Shown: in pieces, positions 17,179-24,774 of the stretch
Layout: each line of letters begins with the position of its first letter
How positions within the stretch are numbered: position 1 is the stretch's first letter
DNA from: Streptomyces indicus
GTDB lineage: Bacteria > Actinomycetota > Actinomycetes > Streptomycetales > Streptomycetaceae
NCBI RefSeq assembly: GCF_900100315.1
Contig: NZ_FNFF01000020.1
Location: 61,414-125,413 of the forward strand
DNA: 64,000 bases
Direction of reading: 5' to 3'
Made by a program: the position numbers and the translations under genes
Notes under the pieces: generated by a model
What the model saw: only the letters and a program-made list of their open reading frames with translations
Database searches by the model: none
What the model was told of the DNA's origin: nothing

Positions 17179-19236
17179 TCAGCCCAGCGCCTCCGGCAGC
17201 GGCTCGCCGTGCACCACGATCAGGCCCGACACCGCACGCGTCAGCGCCACGTACAGGCGGCGCAGGCCCGTGCGTTCGTCCGGCTCGCCCGCCACGACCG
17301 CCGACGGTTCGTCGAGGACCACGTAGTCGTATTCGAGGCCCTTCGCGAGCGACGCCGGTACGAGTGTGAGGCGGGTGTCCGGGGTGGTCTCCTCGCCGGG
17401 GCCCAGGTAGCCGAGGCCGGCCCCCTCAAGTGCCTTGGCCAGGACGGGGATCCGCGCGTCCGCCGCGATCAGGCCGATGGAGCCCTCGTGCGCCAGGGAC
17501 TCCATGCAGGCGGCCACCACGTCCTCGTCGGGCGCGGACGACTCCCGTACCGAGAGGGATCCCGGCGACTCGCGGACCGAGGACACCTCCGTCAGACCCG
17601 GCGCGATCGACGGGAGCAGACGCGAGGCGTACGCGATCACCTCGCGCGGCACACGGAAGCCCGCCGTCAGCTCCTCGATCACCGCGTCCTGCTTGCCGAG
17701 GTGGCCGAGCGCCTCGCCCCAACTCCGCGTCGCCCAGGGCGTGGTGCCCTGCGCGAGGTCGCCGAGCACGGTGGCCGAGCCGGTGGTGCAGCGGCGGCCC
17801 ACCGCGCGGTACTGCATCGGCGAGAGGTCCTGCGCCTCGTCGAGGACCACATGGCCGAGCGAGTGCGTACGGGTCACCAGGTCGGCGGCCTCGTCGATCA
17901 GGACCGCGTCCGCCGCCGACCACTTGGCCGACTTCACCGAGCGCGCGGGCTTCGCCCAGAGGATGGTCCGCTGCTCCTCCTCGCTCAGCACCCCTTCGGC
18001 GTGCTCGGCGAGGAAGTCCGCGTCGGACAGCAGGCGCAGCACCAGCTTCGCGGGGTCGACCGGGGGCCAGATCGCCTTGACGGCCGCCTTCACGGCGGTG
18101 TTGCGGGCGACGGCGTCCTGCACGCGGTCGTCGGGCGCCTCACCGGCCTGCTCCATCCGGACGAGCACGGCGTGCGCGATCCGCTGCGGGAGCGCCTCGC
18201 GCGCGGCCCCGTACCGGATGTCGCGGTCCAGCAACTCCCGGACGATCTCCTCCAGTTCGTACGCGGGCACGCGCCAGCGCCGCGAGCCGCGGACCACCAT
18301 CAGTGCCTCGGCCGGCATGCTCACATGCGAGCGGACCGCGCGCCGCAGCACCTCGGCCATCCGCGCGTCGCCCTTGACCAGGGCGGACGCGGCATCGTCC
18401 GTGCCGCGCACCTCCACGTGCGCGACGAGGTCGTCCACGGTGGCCTGCTGCACCTCCAACTCGCCGAGTGCGGGCAGCACTTGCTCGATGTAGTGCAGGA
18501 AGGACTTGTTGGGTCCGATGACGAGGGTGCCGGTGCGGGCGAGCCGCTCGCGGTGCGCGTAGAGCAGATACGCGACCCGGTGCAGGCCGACCGCCGTCTT
18601 GCCGGTCCCCGGCCCTCCCTGCACGCAGACCGTGCCGCCGAGCCCGCTGCGGACGATCTCGTCCTGCTCGGGCTGAATGGTGGCCACGATGTCGCGCATC
18701 GGGCCCACGCGCGGCCGCTCGATCTCCTGCTGGAGCAGCTTGCTGGTCTGCGCCGCCTCGGACGGGTCGGAGAGGTGTTCGTCCTCGTACGCGGTGATCT
18801 CGCCGCCCGTGTAGCCGAACCGGCGGCGCAGCGCGACGTCCATCGGCTTCTGCTTCGAGGCCTGGTAGAAGGGCTGCGAGACGGGCGCGCGCCAGTCGAT
18901 GACCATGGGGTCGCCGTCGGCGTCGTGCACATGCCGGCGCCCGATGTAGAACTGGTCGCCCGCCGCGCCCTCCGCCTCCTCCGCGCCCACGGGGTGCAGG
19001 TAGGTGAGCCGCCCGAAGAACAGCGGGGTGTGGGCGAGGTCGGCGAGGGACTTGATGCGCTCGTCGATCTGGTGCTGGAGCACCGCCGCGTTCACCCAGT
19101 TCGCGGTGACGTCGCGGATGTCGAGCCCCTCCGCGTCCTCCCGCATCGCGCGCAGGGCGGCGCGGGACGCGGCGAGGTGGGCGCGTTCGCGGCCCAGGGG
19201 GCCGGCGTCGCGGGTGGGGTCTTCTTGCACGGGCAC
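17179..19236 (-). CDS. HelD/HelR-type RNA polymerase-associated ATPase
   Basis: A 685-aa protein starting at a GTG (PVQEDPTRDAGPLGRERAHLA) with GGAGG 7 nt upstream. Superfamily-1 motifs are GGPGTGKT (Walker A, about residue 205), VVLDEAQDLSP (Walker B), LAQGTTPWATRSWGE, and near the C-terminus ALTRAVSGLIVVHGE. The long N-terminal coiled coil (ASRAALRAMREDAEG...) and the DWRAPVSQPFYQAS segment are typical of HelD. HelD frees stalled RNA polymerase; the related HelR also removes rifamycin. I see no rifamycin-associated element upstream, so the subgroup is undecided. Confidence 0.85.
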   Translation of the reverse strand: MPVQEDPTRDAGPLGRERAHLAASRAALRAMREDAEGLDIRDVTANWVNAAVLQHQIDERIKSLADLAHTPLFFGRLTYLHPVGAEEAEGAAGDQFYIGRRHVHDADGDPMVIDWRAPVSQPFYQASKQKPMDVALRRRFGYTGGEITAYEDEHLSDPSEAAQTSKLLQQEIERPRVGPMRDIVATIQPEQDEIVRSGLGGTVCVQGGPGTGKTAVGLHRVAYLLYAHRERLARTGTLVIGPNKSFLHYIEQVLPALGELEVQQATVDDLVAHVEVRGTDDAASALVKGDARMAEVLRRAVRSHVSMPAEALMVVRGSRRWRVPAYELEEIVRELLDRDIRYGAAREALPQRIAHAVLVRMEQAGEAPDDRVQDAVARNTAVKAAVKAIWPPVDPAKLVLRLLSDADFLAEHAEGVLSEEEQRTILWAKPARSVKSAKWSAADAVLIDEAADLVTRTHSLGHVVLDEAQDLSPMQYRAVGRRCTTGSATVLGDLAQGTTPWATRSWGEALGHLGKQDAVIEELTAGFRVPREVIAYASRLLPSIAPGLTEVSSVRESPGSLSVRESSAPDEDVVAACMESLAHEGSIGLIAADARIPVLAKALEGAGLGYLGPGEETTPDTRLTLVPASLAKGLEYDYVVLDEPSAVVAGEPDERTGLRRLYVALTRAVSGLIVVHGEPLPEALG

Positions 19237-19522
19237 GGCAAAGCCTCCAACCAGGATCGTTCCAGGGCTGGCCCCCGGTTTCCGGCCGGGCGGCGGCACT
19301 CCGCTGGTGCTACGGAGGCGGGAAGCGGGACCCGTGGCGGTGCGGCCGCCGGGGTCCGGGCAGACGGAGAAGCTTAGATCACGCTCCGCGGGCCGTGCCA
19401 ACGGTTTTCCGTCGAGCGGGTCCCTCTGCCCAAAGGCGGAGAGCGTCCCCTATGGGGATGAGGGTCGGGTTCAGCCCCCAGGTCGATGTCTGATATGGGG
19501 GTGCTCGCCCATCCTTGAACAC
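19237..19522. other. 286-bp divergent promoter region
   Basis: This lies between the HelD-like gene and a small gene on the + strand. The strip around 19375-19520 is less G+C-rich (AAGCTTAGATCACG, CTATGGGGATGAGG, TGATATGGGGGTG), as expected for promoters. No operator was identified. Confidence 0.4.
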
Positions 19523-19735
19523 ATGAGCAGCGCAACCTTCACCCCAGGCCCTGTCCGCACCGGACCGCCGAGCGGCGCGACCGCCACCGGCACCGTCCGC
19601 CACACCCACCGCGTCGGCAACGCCCTGCGTGCCGTCAAGGTCTTCGCCCGCGCGGCGATGGACGTCGTCGTCCTCGGCGAGTACGCCCAGGACGCGGGCG
19701 TCGTCCGCCGCCGCCCGGCCCACCGCGACCACTGA
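19523..19735 (+). CDS. 70-aa hypothetical protein
   Basis: Translates to MSSATFTPGPVRTGPPSGATATGTVRHTHRVGNALRAVKVFARAAMDVVVLGEYAQDAGVVRRRPAHRDH. A disordered N-terminus is followed by one helix (LRAVKVFARAAMDVVVLGEYA) and a basic tail. Similar small proteins occur in Streptomyces, as I recall. There is no good ribosome site before the ATG, so it may be translated from a short leader. Function unknown. Confidence 0.55.
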   Translation: MSSATFTPGPVRTGPPSGATATGTVRHTHRVGNALRAVKVFARAAMDVVVLGEYAQDAGVVRRRPAHRDH

Positions 19736-19818
19736 CCCCTCCGCCGACCCGTTCGCCGACCCGTTCCGTCAAGTAGCCGTCCGCACACACCCGGTGACCG
19801 TGCGCTAAGGTCTCGCGC

Positions 19819-21021
19819 GTGATCCGCCGGACTGTGACCAACCGAACGCCGACCGTGACCAGCCCGGGCGTCCTGCTCACGGTCTCCGCACTGGCGCTCG
19901 CCGCACTCTGCCTGGCCCGGCGCATCCCGATGGCCGACACGCTCGTGTACCGGGCCGAGGGCGCCGCCGTGATGCACGGTACGGACCTCTACGGCTTCAC
20001 CGTCACCGAGTGGGCCCTGCCGGCGACCTATCCGCCGTTCGCCGCGATCCTCTTCGTGCCGACGGCCTGGCTGCCCCTGCCGGCCCTGAAGTTCGTGTTC
20101 GTGGCGGGCAACGCCCTGCTGCTTGCCCTGCTGATCCACCACTCGGCCCGCTTCGCCCGCCTCCCGCTCCCCTGCCCCCTGCTGTACACGACCGTGGCGG
20201 TGGGCCTCTGGCTCGAACCGGTCTTCCAGACCCTCCTGTTCGGCCAGATCAACCTGGCGCTGATCTGCCTGGTGCTGTGGGATCTGAACCGTCCGGCGAC
20301 CGCGCTCGGCAAGGGCTTCGCGCTCGGGGTCGCGGCCGGCGTGAAGATCACCCCGGGCGTCTTCATCGTCCATCTGCTCCTGACGCGCCAACTGCGCGCC
20401 GCGGCCACGGCGTTGGCCTCCTTCACCGGTACGGTCCTGCTCGGCGCCCTCGTCCTGCCCTCCGCGAGCATCGCCTTCTGGACCCGCCATCTCTTCGAGA
20501 CCGGCCGGGTGGGCAAGGCCTGGATCGTCGACAACCAGTCGCTTCAGGGCCTGATCGCCCGCGCGCTCGGCGACCCGGCACCGGGCCTCGCGTGGCTGGT
20601 GCCGGCCGCCCTGCTTGCCGCGGGCGGCCTCTGGCTCGCGGCCCGCGTCCACGCCCGCTCCCCCGCCTGGTCGCTCCTGGTCACCGCGTACACGGCGCTG
20701 CTCGTCTCGCCGATCAGCTGGTCCCACCACTGGGTGTGGTGCGTCCCGCTGCTCGCCCTGCTGCTCGCCGAGGGCCGTACGCGGCTCGCGCTCGCGGTGG
20801 CCGCGGTGTTCACGGCCCGCAGCTTCTGGGTGCTGCCCCACCAGGGCGATCTGGACCTGCACCTGCCCTGGTGGCAGCAGCCGTTGGCCGCCCCGTACGC
20901 CTTGCTCGCCCTGGCGCTGCTCGCCTGGGCCGCGCTGCGCTTCGGCCGCCCCGAGCACCCGTGCTCACGCCTGGTCGGGCAGCGCACCGGATCCCCGAGG
21001 ACCTCGGTGCCGCTCGGCTGA
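19819..21021 (+). CDS. GT87 / DUF2029 polyprenol-phosphate-mannose mannosyltransferase-like membrane protein
   Basis: A 400-aa polytopic protein from a GTG (VIRRTVTNRTPTVTSPG) with about ten hydrophobic helices. The first outer loop carries DTLVYRAEGAAVMHGTDLYGF, where GT-C enzymes keep catalytic acids, followed by ATYPPFAAIL. VAAGVKITPGVF and the late SPISWSHHWVW are GT87 landmarks. GT87 enzymes are alpha-1,2/1,6-mannosyltransferases that use polyprenol-phosphate-mannose at the outer face. The acceptor here is unknown. It is convergent with the XPB gene. Confidence 0.82.
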   Translation: MIRRTVTNRTPTVTSPGVLLTVSALALAALCLARRIPMADTLVYRAEGAAVMHGTDLYGFTVTEWALPATYPPFAAILFVPTAWLPLPALKFVFVAGNALLLALLIHHSARFARLPLPCPLLYTTVAVGLWLEPVFQTLLFGQINLALICLVLWDLNRPATALGKGFALGVAAGVKITPGVFIVHLLLTRQLRAAATALASFTGTVLLGALVLPSASIAFWTRHLFETGRVGKAWIVDNQSLQGLIARALGDPAPGLAWLVPAALLAAGGLWLAARVHARSPAWSLLVTAYTALLVSPISWSHHWVWCVPLLALLLAEGRTRLALAVAAVFTARSFWVLPHQGDLDLHLPWWQQPLAAPYALLALALLAWAALRFGRPEHPCSRLVGQRTGSPRTSVPLG

Positions 21022-21098
21022 GCGCAGGGCGGTCGGTCCTCGGCGAGGAGGATGTCCGCGTCGTCGAAGATGCGCAGCACCACGAGGAGACCGAACGG

Positions 21099-22742
21099 TC
21101 AGCCCGCCGCCAGCAGGTCGTCCGCGTCCATGATCCGGTACGCGTACCCCTGCTCGGCCAGGAACCGCTGGCGGTGGGCCGCGAAGTCCTGGTCGATGGT
21201 GTCGCGGGCGACCACCGAGTAGAAGTGCGCCTGGTGGCCGTCCGACTTGGGGCGGAGCACCCGGCCCAGGCGCTGCGCCTCCTCCTGCCGCGAGCCGAAG
21301 GTGCCGGACACCTGGATCGCGACGGTGGCCTCGGGCAGGTCGATGGAGAAGTTCGCCACCTTCGAGACGACCAGCACGCTGATCTCGCCCTCGCGGAAGG
21401 CGTCGAAGAGCTTCTCGCGCTGGGCGTTGGAGGTCTCGCCCTTGATGACGGGGGCGTCCAAGTGTGCGCCCAGCTCGTCGAGTTGGTCGATGTACTGGCC
21501 GATGACGAGGATCTGCTGGCCCGCGAACTTCTTCACGATCGCCTCCGTCACCTTGCGCTTGGTGGCGGTGGTGGCGCAGAAGCGGTACTTCTCCTCGGCC
21601 TCCGCGGTGGCGTAGGCGAGGCGCTCGGACTCGGTGAGGTTGACCCGGACCTCCACGCAGTCGGCGGGCGCGATGTAGCCCTGGGCCTCGATCTCCTTCC
21701 AGGGCGCGTCGAAGCGCTTGGGTCCGATGAGGCTGAACACGTCGGACTCGCGGCCGTCCTCGCGTACGAGCGTGGCCGTCAGACCGAGGCGGCGGCGCGC
21801 CTGGAGGTCGGCGGTGAACTTGAAGACGGGCGCGGGCAGCAGGTGCACCTCGTCGTAGACGATCAGGCCCCAGTCGCGGGAGTCGAAGAGCTCCAGGTGC
21901 GGGTAGACACCCTTCCGCTTCGTCGTCAGGACCTGGTACGTGGCGATGGTGACGGGACGGATCTCCTTCTTCGTCCCGCTGTACTCGCCGATCTCGTCCT
22001 CGGTCAGCGAGGTGCGCTTGACCAGCTCGTGCTTCCACTGGCGGGCCGAGACGGTGTTCGTGACGAGGATGAGCGTGGTGGCCTTGGCCTGGGCCATCGC
22101 GCCGGCGCCGACGAGCGTCTTGCCGGCGCCGCAGGGCAGCACCACGACGCCGGACCCGCCGTGCCAGAAGTTCTCCACGGCCTGCTTCTGGTACGGGCGC
22201 AGGGCCCAGCCCGACTCGTCGAGCTCGATCGGGTGCGCCTCGCCGTCCACGTAACCGGCGAGGTCCTCGGCGGGCCAGCCCAGCTTGAGCAGGGTCTGCT
22301 TGATCTGGCCGCGCTCGGAGGGGTGCACGGCGACGGTGTCCGCGTCGATCCGGGCGCCGACGAGCGGCGTGATCCGCTTGGACTTGAGTACCTCTTCGAG
22401 CACCGGCCGGTCGGTGGTCGTCAGGACGAGCCCGTGCGCCGGGTGCTTGCTGAGGGTGAGCCGCCCGTAGCGGTCCATCGTCTCGGCGATGTCGACGAGC
22501 AGGGCGTGCGGGACGGGGTAGCGGCTGTACGCGACGAGCGCGTCCACGACCTGCTCGGCGTCATGCCCGGCGGCCCGTGCGTTCCACAGCCCGAGCGGGG
22601 TCACGCGGTAGGTGTGGATGTGCTCGGGCGCCCGCTCCAGCTCGGCGAACGGAGCGATGGCCCGACGGCATGCGTCGGCCTGCTCGTGGTCCACCTCGAG
22701 GAGGAGGGTCTTGTCGGACTGGACGATGAGTGGGCCGTTCAC
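21099..22742 (-). CDS. XPB-type DNA repair helicase
   Basis: A 547-aa protein from a GTG (NGPLIVQSDKTLLLEVDHEQADACRRAI) with AGAAGGG 6 nt upstream. It has an N-terminal XPB-like domain, then helicase motifs: LPCGAGKTLVGAG (motif I), TNTVSARQWKHEL (Ia), YDEVHLLPA (DEVH, motif II), GLTATLVREDGR (III), VVSKVANFSIDLP (V) and SRQEEAQRLGRVLRPKS (VI). The VREDGR is the RED-like motif of XPB. Bacterial XPB is a 3'-5' helicase thought to act in nucleotide excision repair. Mycobacterial Rv0861c is the best-known relative. Confidence 0.93.
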   Translation of the reverse strand: MNGPLIVQSDKTLLLEVDHEQADACRRAIAPFAELERAPEHIHTYRVTPLGLWNARAAGHDAEQVVDALVAYSRYPVPHALLVDIAETMDRYGRLTLSKHPAHGLVLTTTDRPVLEEVLKSKRITPLVGARIDADTVAVHPSERGQIKQTLLKLGWPAEDLAGYVDGEAHPIELDESGWALRPYQKQAVENFWHGGSGVVVLPCGAGKTLVGAGAMAQAKATTLILVTNTVSARQWKHELVKRTSLTEDEIGEYSGTKKEIRPVTIATYQVLTTKRKGVYPHLELFDSRDWGLIVYDEVHLLPAPVFKFTADLQARRRLGLTATLVREDGRESDVFSLIGPKRFDAPWKEIEAQGYIAPADCVEVRVNLTESERLAYATAEAEEKYRFCATTATKRKVTEAIVKKFAGQQILVIGQYIDQLDELGAHLDAPVIKGETSNAQREKLFDAFREGEISVLVVSKVANFSIDLPEATVAIQVSGTFGSRQEEAQRLGRVLRPKSDGHQAHFYSVVARDTIDQDFAAHRQRFLAEQGYAYRIMDADDLLAAG

Positions 22743-22848
22743 ACGCGTCACCCTTCTGCTGGCCAAACGTCCAGTGTGCCGCATGCGCCGGCGGTACGGG
22801 GGCGCCATCGGACGCCCCCGCCTGCTGCGCTGCGGCGGCCCGTACCGG

Positions 22849-23544
22849 CTACGCGTCGACCGCAGCCCGCCACTCGGCCACGGCCTCCGCCGACACCGGC
22901 GCATCCCACCCCTGCGGCCGGGCGGCCGACCCGATGTGGAACGCGTCGATGCCGGCGGCCTTGAGCTCCGGCAGGTGCTTGAGGCCGAGCCCCCCGCCGA
23001 CCAGGATCTGCGGCTCGTACCCGGGCTCGCCCGAGCGCGCGCGCCCCGCCTCGGCCACCAGCGTGGCAAGTCCGTCGTCCACACCCGCCGCCGAGCCCGC
23101 CGTCAGGTAGGTGTCGAGGCCGGGCAGCTCCGCGAGCTGCTTGCGCAGGGCGTCGCGGTCGGCGGCCCGGTCGATCGCGCGGTGGAAGGTCCAGCGCGCG
23201 CCGCCCAGGGCCCCGACCAGCGTCTCGATCGCGGGCATGTCCGGCGCCCCGGTCTCGTCCAGGAAGCCGAGCACGAACTCGGTGGCGCCGGCCTCGCGCA
23301 GCTCACCGGCCGAGCGGACGAGCGCCTGCACGTCTCCGGCCGCGAACCCGTCGGCGGCGCGCAGCATCACGCGGAGGTCGATGTCGACCGCGGAGCGGAT
23401 CGCCTTGAAGGTGGCCACGCTCGGAGTGAGCCCGTCGGCCGCCATGTCGGTGACCATTTCGAGCCGGTCCGCGCCGCCCGTCTGTGCGGCGACCGCGTCC
23501 TCGGGCCCGAGGGCGATCACCTCAAGGACTGCACGCTTCGTCAT
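22849..23544 (-). CDS. cutC: CutC-family TIM-barrel protein
   Basis: A 231-aa protein starting MTKRAVLEVIALGPEDAVAAQTGGADRLEMVTDMAADGLTPS, with GAGGAG 7 nt upstream. The CutC motifs are the N-terminal GADRLEM, RVMLRA, FVLGFLDETG, WTFHRAIDRA, LDTYLTAGSA and ILVGGGLG. CutC was first linked to copper tolerance, but the role in copper is doubtful in many bacteria. The dre-like DasR operator 51-66 bp upstream suggests an amino-sugar link instead. It runs in the same direction as the secreted metal-binding gene upstream, 104 bp away. Confidence 0.88.
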   Translation of the reverse strand: MTKRAVLEVIALGPEDAVAAQTGGADRLEMVTDMAADGLTPSVATFKAIRSAVDIDLRVMLRAADGFAAGDVQALVRSAGELREAGATEFVLGFLDETGAPDMPAIETLVGALGGARWTFHRAIDRAADRDALRKQLAELPGLDTYLTAGSAAGVDDGLATLVAEAGRARSGEPGYEPQILVGGGLGLKHLPELKAAGIDAFHIGSAARPQGWDAPVSAEAVAEWRAAVDA

Positions 23545-23594
23545 GGGCCCACTCCTCACGGATCACCGTTGATCGCGACATTCGCTGAGACTTC

Positions 23595-23610
23595 TCTGGT
23601 CTAGTCCAAT
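23595..23610. promoter_or_regulatory. dre-like DasR operator before cutC
   Basis: TCTGGTCTAGTCCAAT matches 13 of 16 positions of the DasR consensus ACTGGTCTAGACCACT and is centred about 60 bp upstream of the cutC ATG. It is flanked by short arms CTGAGA and TCTCAG. The site before nagK at the other end of the window has the same TCTAGTCC core. Binding of DasR here is inferred. Confidence 0.65.
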
Positions 23611-23647
23611 CTCAGGGTACGCGGTCACGGCCCCGCTGGGGAGTCGA

Positions 23648-24607
23648 TCAGTGCCCGTGCCCGCCCTCTTCACCAGAACCTTCACCGGAGCCGGTCCCGG
23701 AACCCGACCCCGGGCCGGAGTCCGGCACCGCCCCGTCCGCGTGCACCGTGAAGGCCGCCGTGCGGACCTTGCCCTCGTGCTGGAAGTCCAGGAAGAGCCG
23801 GTAGGAGCCCTTGCCGGTGGTCTCGGCCGTGAAGGAGATGTCCGGTCCGGCCGGGCCCTCGTTCGGGTGGACGTGCAGGTACTCGAGGTCGCCCTCGCGC
23901 AGCGCGACCAGGTGCCCGTACGCGCCGAGGTAGGGCTGGAGGTTCTTCACCGGCTTGCCGTCCTTGCTGACGCTCAGAACCAGTTCGCTCGCCTTGCCGG
24001 GCTTCAGTGCGCCGTTGAGCCGCACCTCGTAGCCGTCCACCTTCGCGACCGGGGACGCCTTCGGCAGCTCCTTCGGCTTGTACGGTCCGGCCACCGCGAC
24101 CTCGGCCGCCTGCACGGTCCCCTCGGCCGCCCCCTTCGCCTTGAAGTCGGCGAAGATCCGGTAGCTGCCCGCCTCGGGGAGCTCCACCGGCGTGGACCAG
24201 ACGCCCTGCGCGTCCCGCTCGGGGTGCAGATGCCGGTACACGGTGAGGTCGCGCGAGGCGACGATCAGGTGCAGCTCCTTGCCGTGCTCGCGCGTGTACG
24301 AGGTGAGCGGACGCCCCGCCTCGTCCTCGATCGCGAACCGGATCTCGCCACGCTGATCGGCGGTGAGCCGCGGAGTCTTCAGGCCGATGCGGTACGCGGC
24401 CCCGGAGGCGGCCGGCTGCTCGCCGTGCCCTTCGCCCTCCTTGCCACCCCCGCCCCCGCTGTCGTGGCCGCCGTCCGACGTGTGGGCCGCGGCCTCCTTG
24501 GCCTTCTTGTCGATCACCGGGTCGAGGCCACTGCCGACCGCGTACGCGGTGCCGAAGGTCGCGCCGAGCGCTGCGGCGAAGGCGGTGATCCGGAGTGCTG
24601 TCTTCAT
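23648..24607 (-). CDS. secreted, membrane-anchored copper/heavy-metal-binding protein
   Basis: A 319-aa protein starting MKTALRITAFAAALGATFGTAYAVGSGLDP, with a single N-terminal export segment. An acidic His/Gly linker (HTSDGGHDSGGGGGKEGEGHGEQ) follows. Two related beta-domains each end in a possible metal site: YRHLHPERD and EYLHVHPNEG. The C-terminus is a low-complexity GSGSGTGSGEGSGEEGGHGH tail. It is divergent from a copper P-type ATPase and shares CsoR-type operators with it, so an extracytoplasmic copper-binding role is likely. Streptomyces homologues are usually called heavy-metal-binding or secreted proteins. Confidence 0.72.
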   Translation of the reverse strand: MKTALRITAFAAALGATFGTAYAVGSGLDPVIDKKAKEAAAHTSDGGHDSGGGGGKEGEGHGEQPAASGAAYRIGLKTPRLTADQRGEIRFAIEDEAGRPLTSYTREHGKELHLIVASRDLTVYRHLHPERDAQGVWSTPVELPEAGSYRIFADFKAKGAAEGTVQAAEVAVAGPYKPKELPKASPVAKVDGYEVRLNGALKPGKASELVLSVSKDGKPVKNLQPYLGAYGHLVALREGDLEYLHVHPNEGPAGPDISFTAETTGKGSYRLFLDFQHEGKVRTAAFTVHADGAVPDSGPGSGSGTGSGEGSGEEGGHGH

Positions 24608-24646
24608 GGCGTGCTCCTCGATGGTCGGACTCGACACCTCCAATAG

Positions 24647-24663
24647 ATACCCCCCTAGGGTAT
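24647..24663. promoter_or_regulatory. CsoR-type copper operator 1
   Basis: ATACCCCCCTAGGGTAT is a near-perfect palindrome of the CsoR type (TACCCC...GGGGTA), 40-56 bp upstream of the metal-binding protein gene. CsoR lets go of such sites when it binds Cu(I). Confidence 0.8.
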
Positions 24664-24694
24664 AAAGTCAAGCGCTGGGAACGCTTGCGTCAGA

Positions 24695-24710
24695 TAGGGG
24701 TGGGGGGTAT
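24695..24710. promoter_or_regulatory. possible partial CsoR half-site cluster
   Basis: ATAGGGGTGGGGGGTAT holds one good half (GGGGGGTAT) and a poor second half. It lies midway between the two good CsoR-type operators in the divergent copper promoter region. Confidence 0.35.
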
Positions 24711-24730
24711 ACCTGAGAACGCAAGCCGAG

Positions 24731-24747
24731 ATACCCCCCTGGGGTAC
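24731..24747. promoter_or_regulatory. CsoR-type copper operator 2
   Basis: ATACCCCCCTGGGGTAC is a second CsoR-type palindrome, 28-44 bp before the copA ATG. It is 84 bp from operator 1, a whole number of helical turns, so both promoters can be shut by one regulator. Confidence 0.8.
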
Positions 24748-24774
24748 TGGACGACGAGCGAGGAGACCGCAGTC

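Noticed and set aside
17001..17369. 122-codon frame holding MNPHRHGPDR repeats
   Set aside because: No ribosome site, left copies broken by a stop, and it runs into the HelD-like gene on the other strand; kept as a DNA repeat.
17209..19377. 722-codon frame on the + strand
   Set aside because: Antisense to the HelD-like gene; Arg/His/Gly-rich with no motif.
19237..19400. Rifamycin-associated element before the HelD-like gene
   Set aside because: No 19-bp palindrome of the RAE kind could be found by eye.
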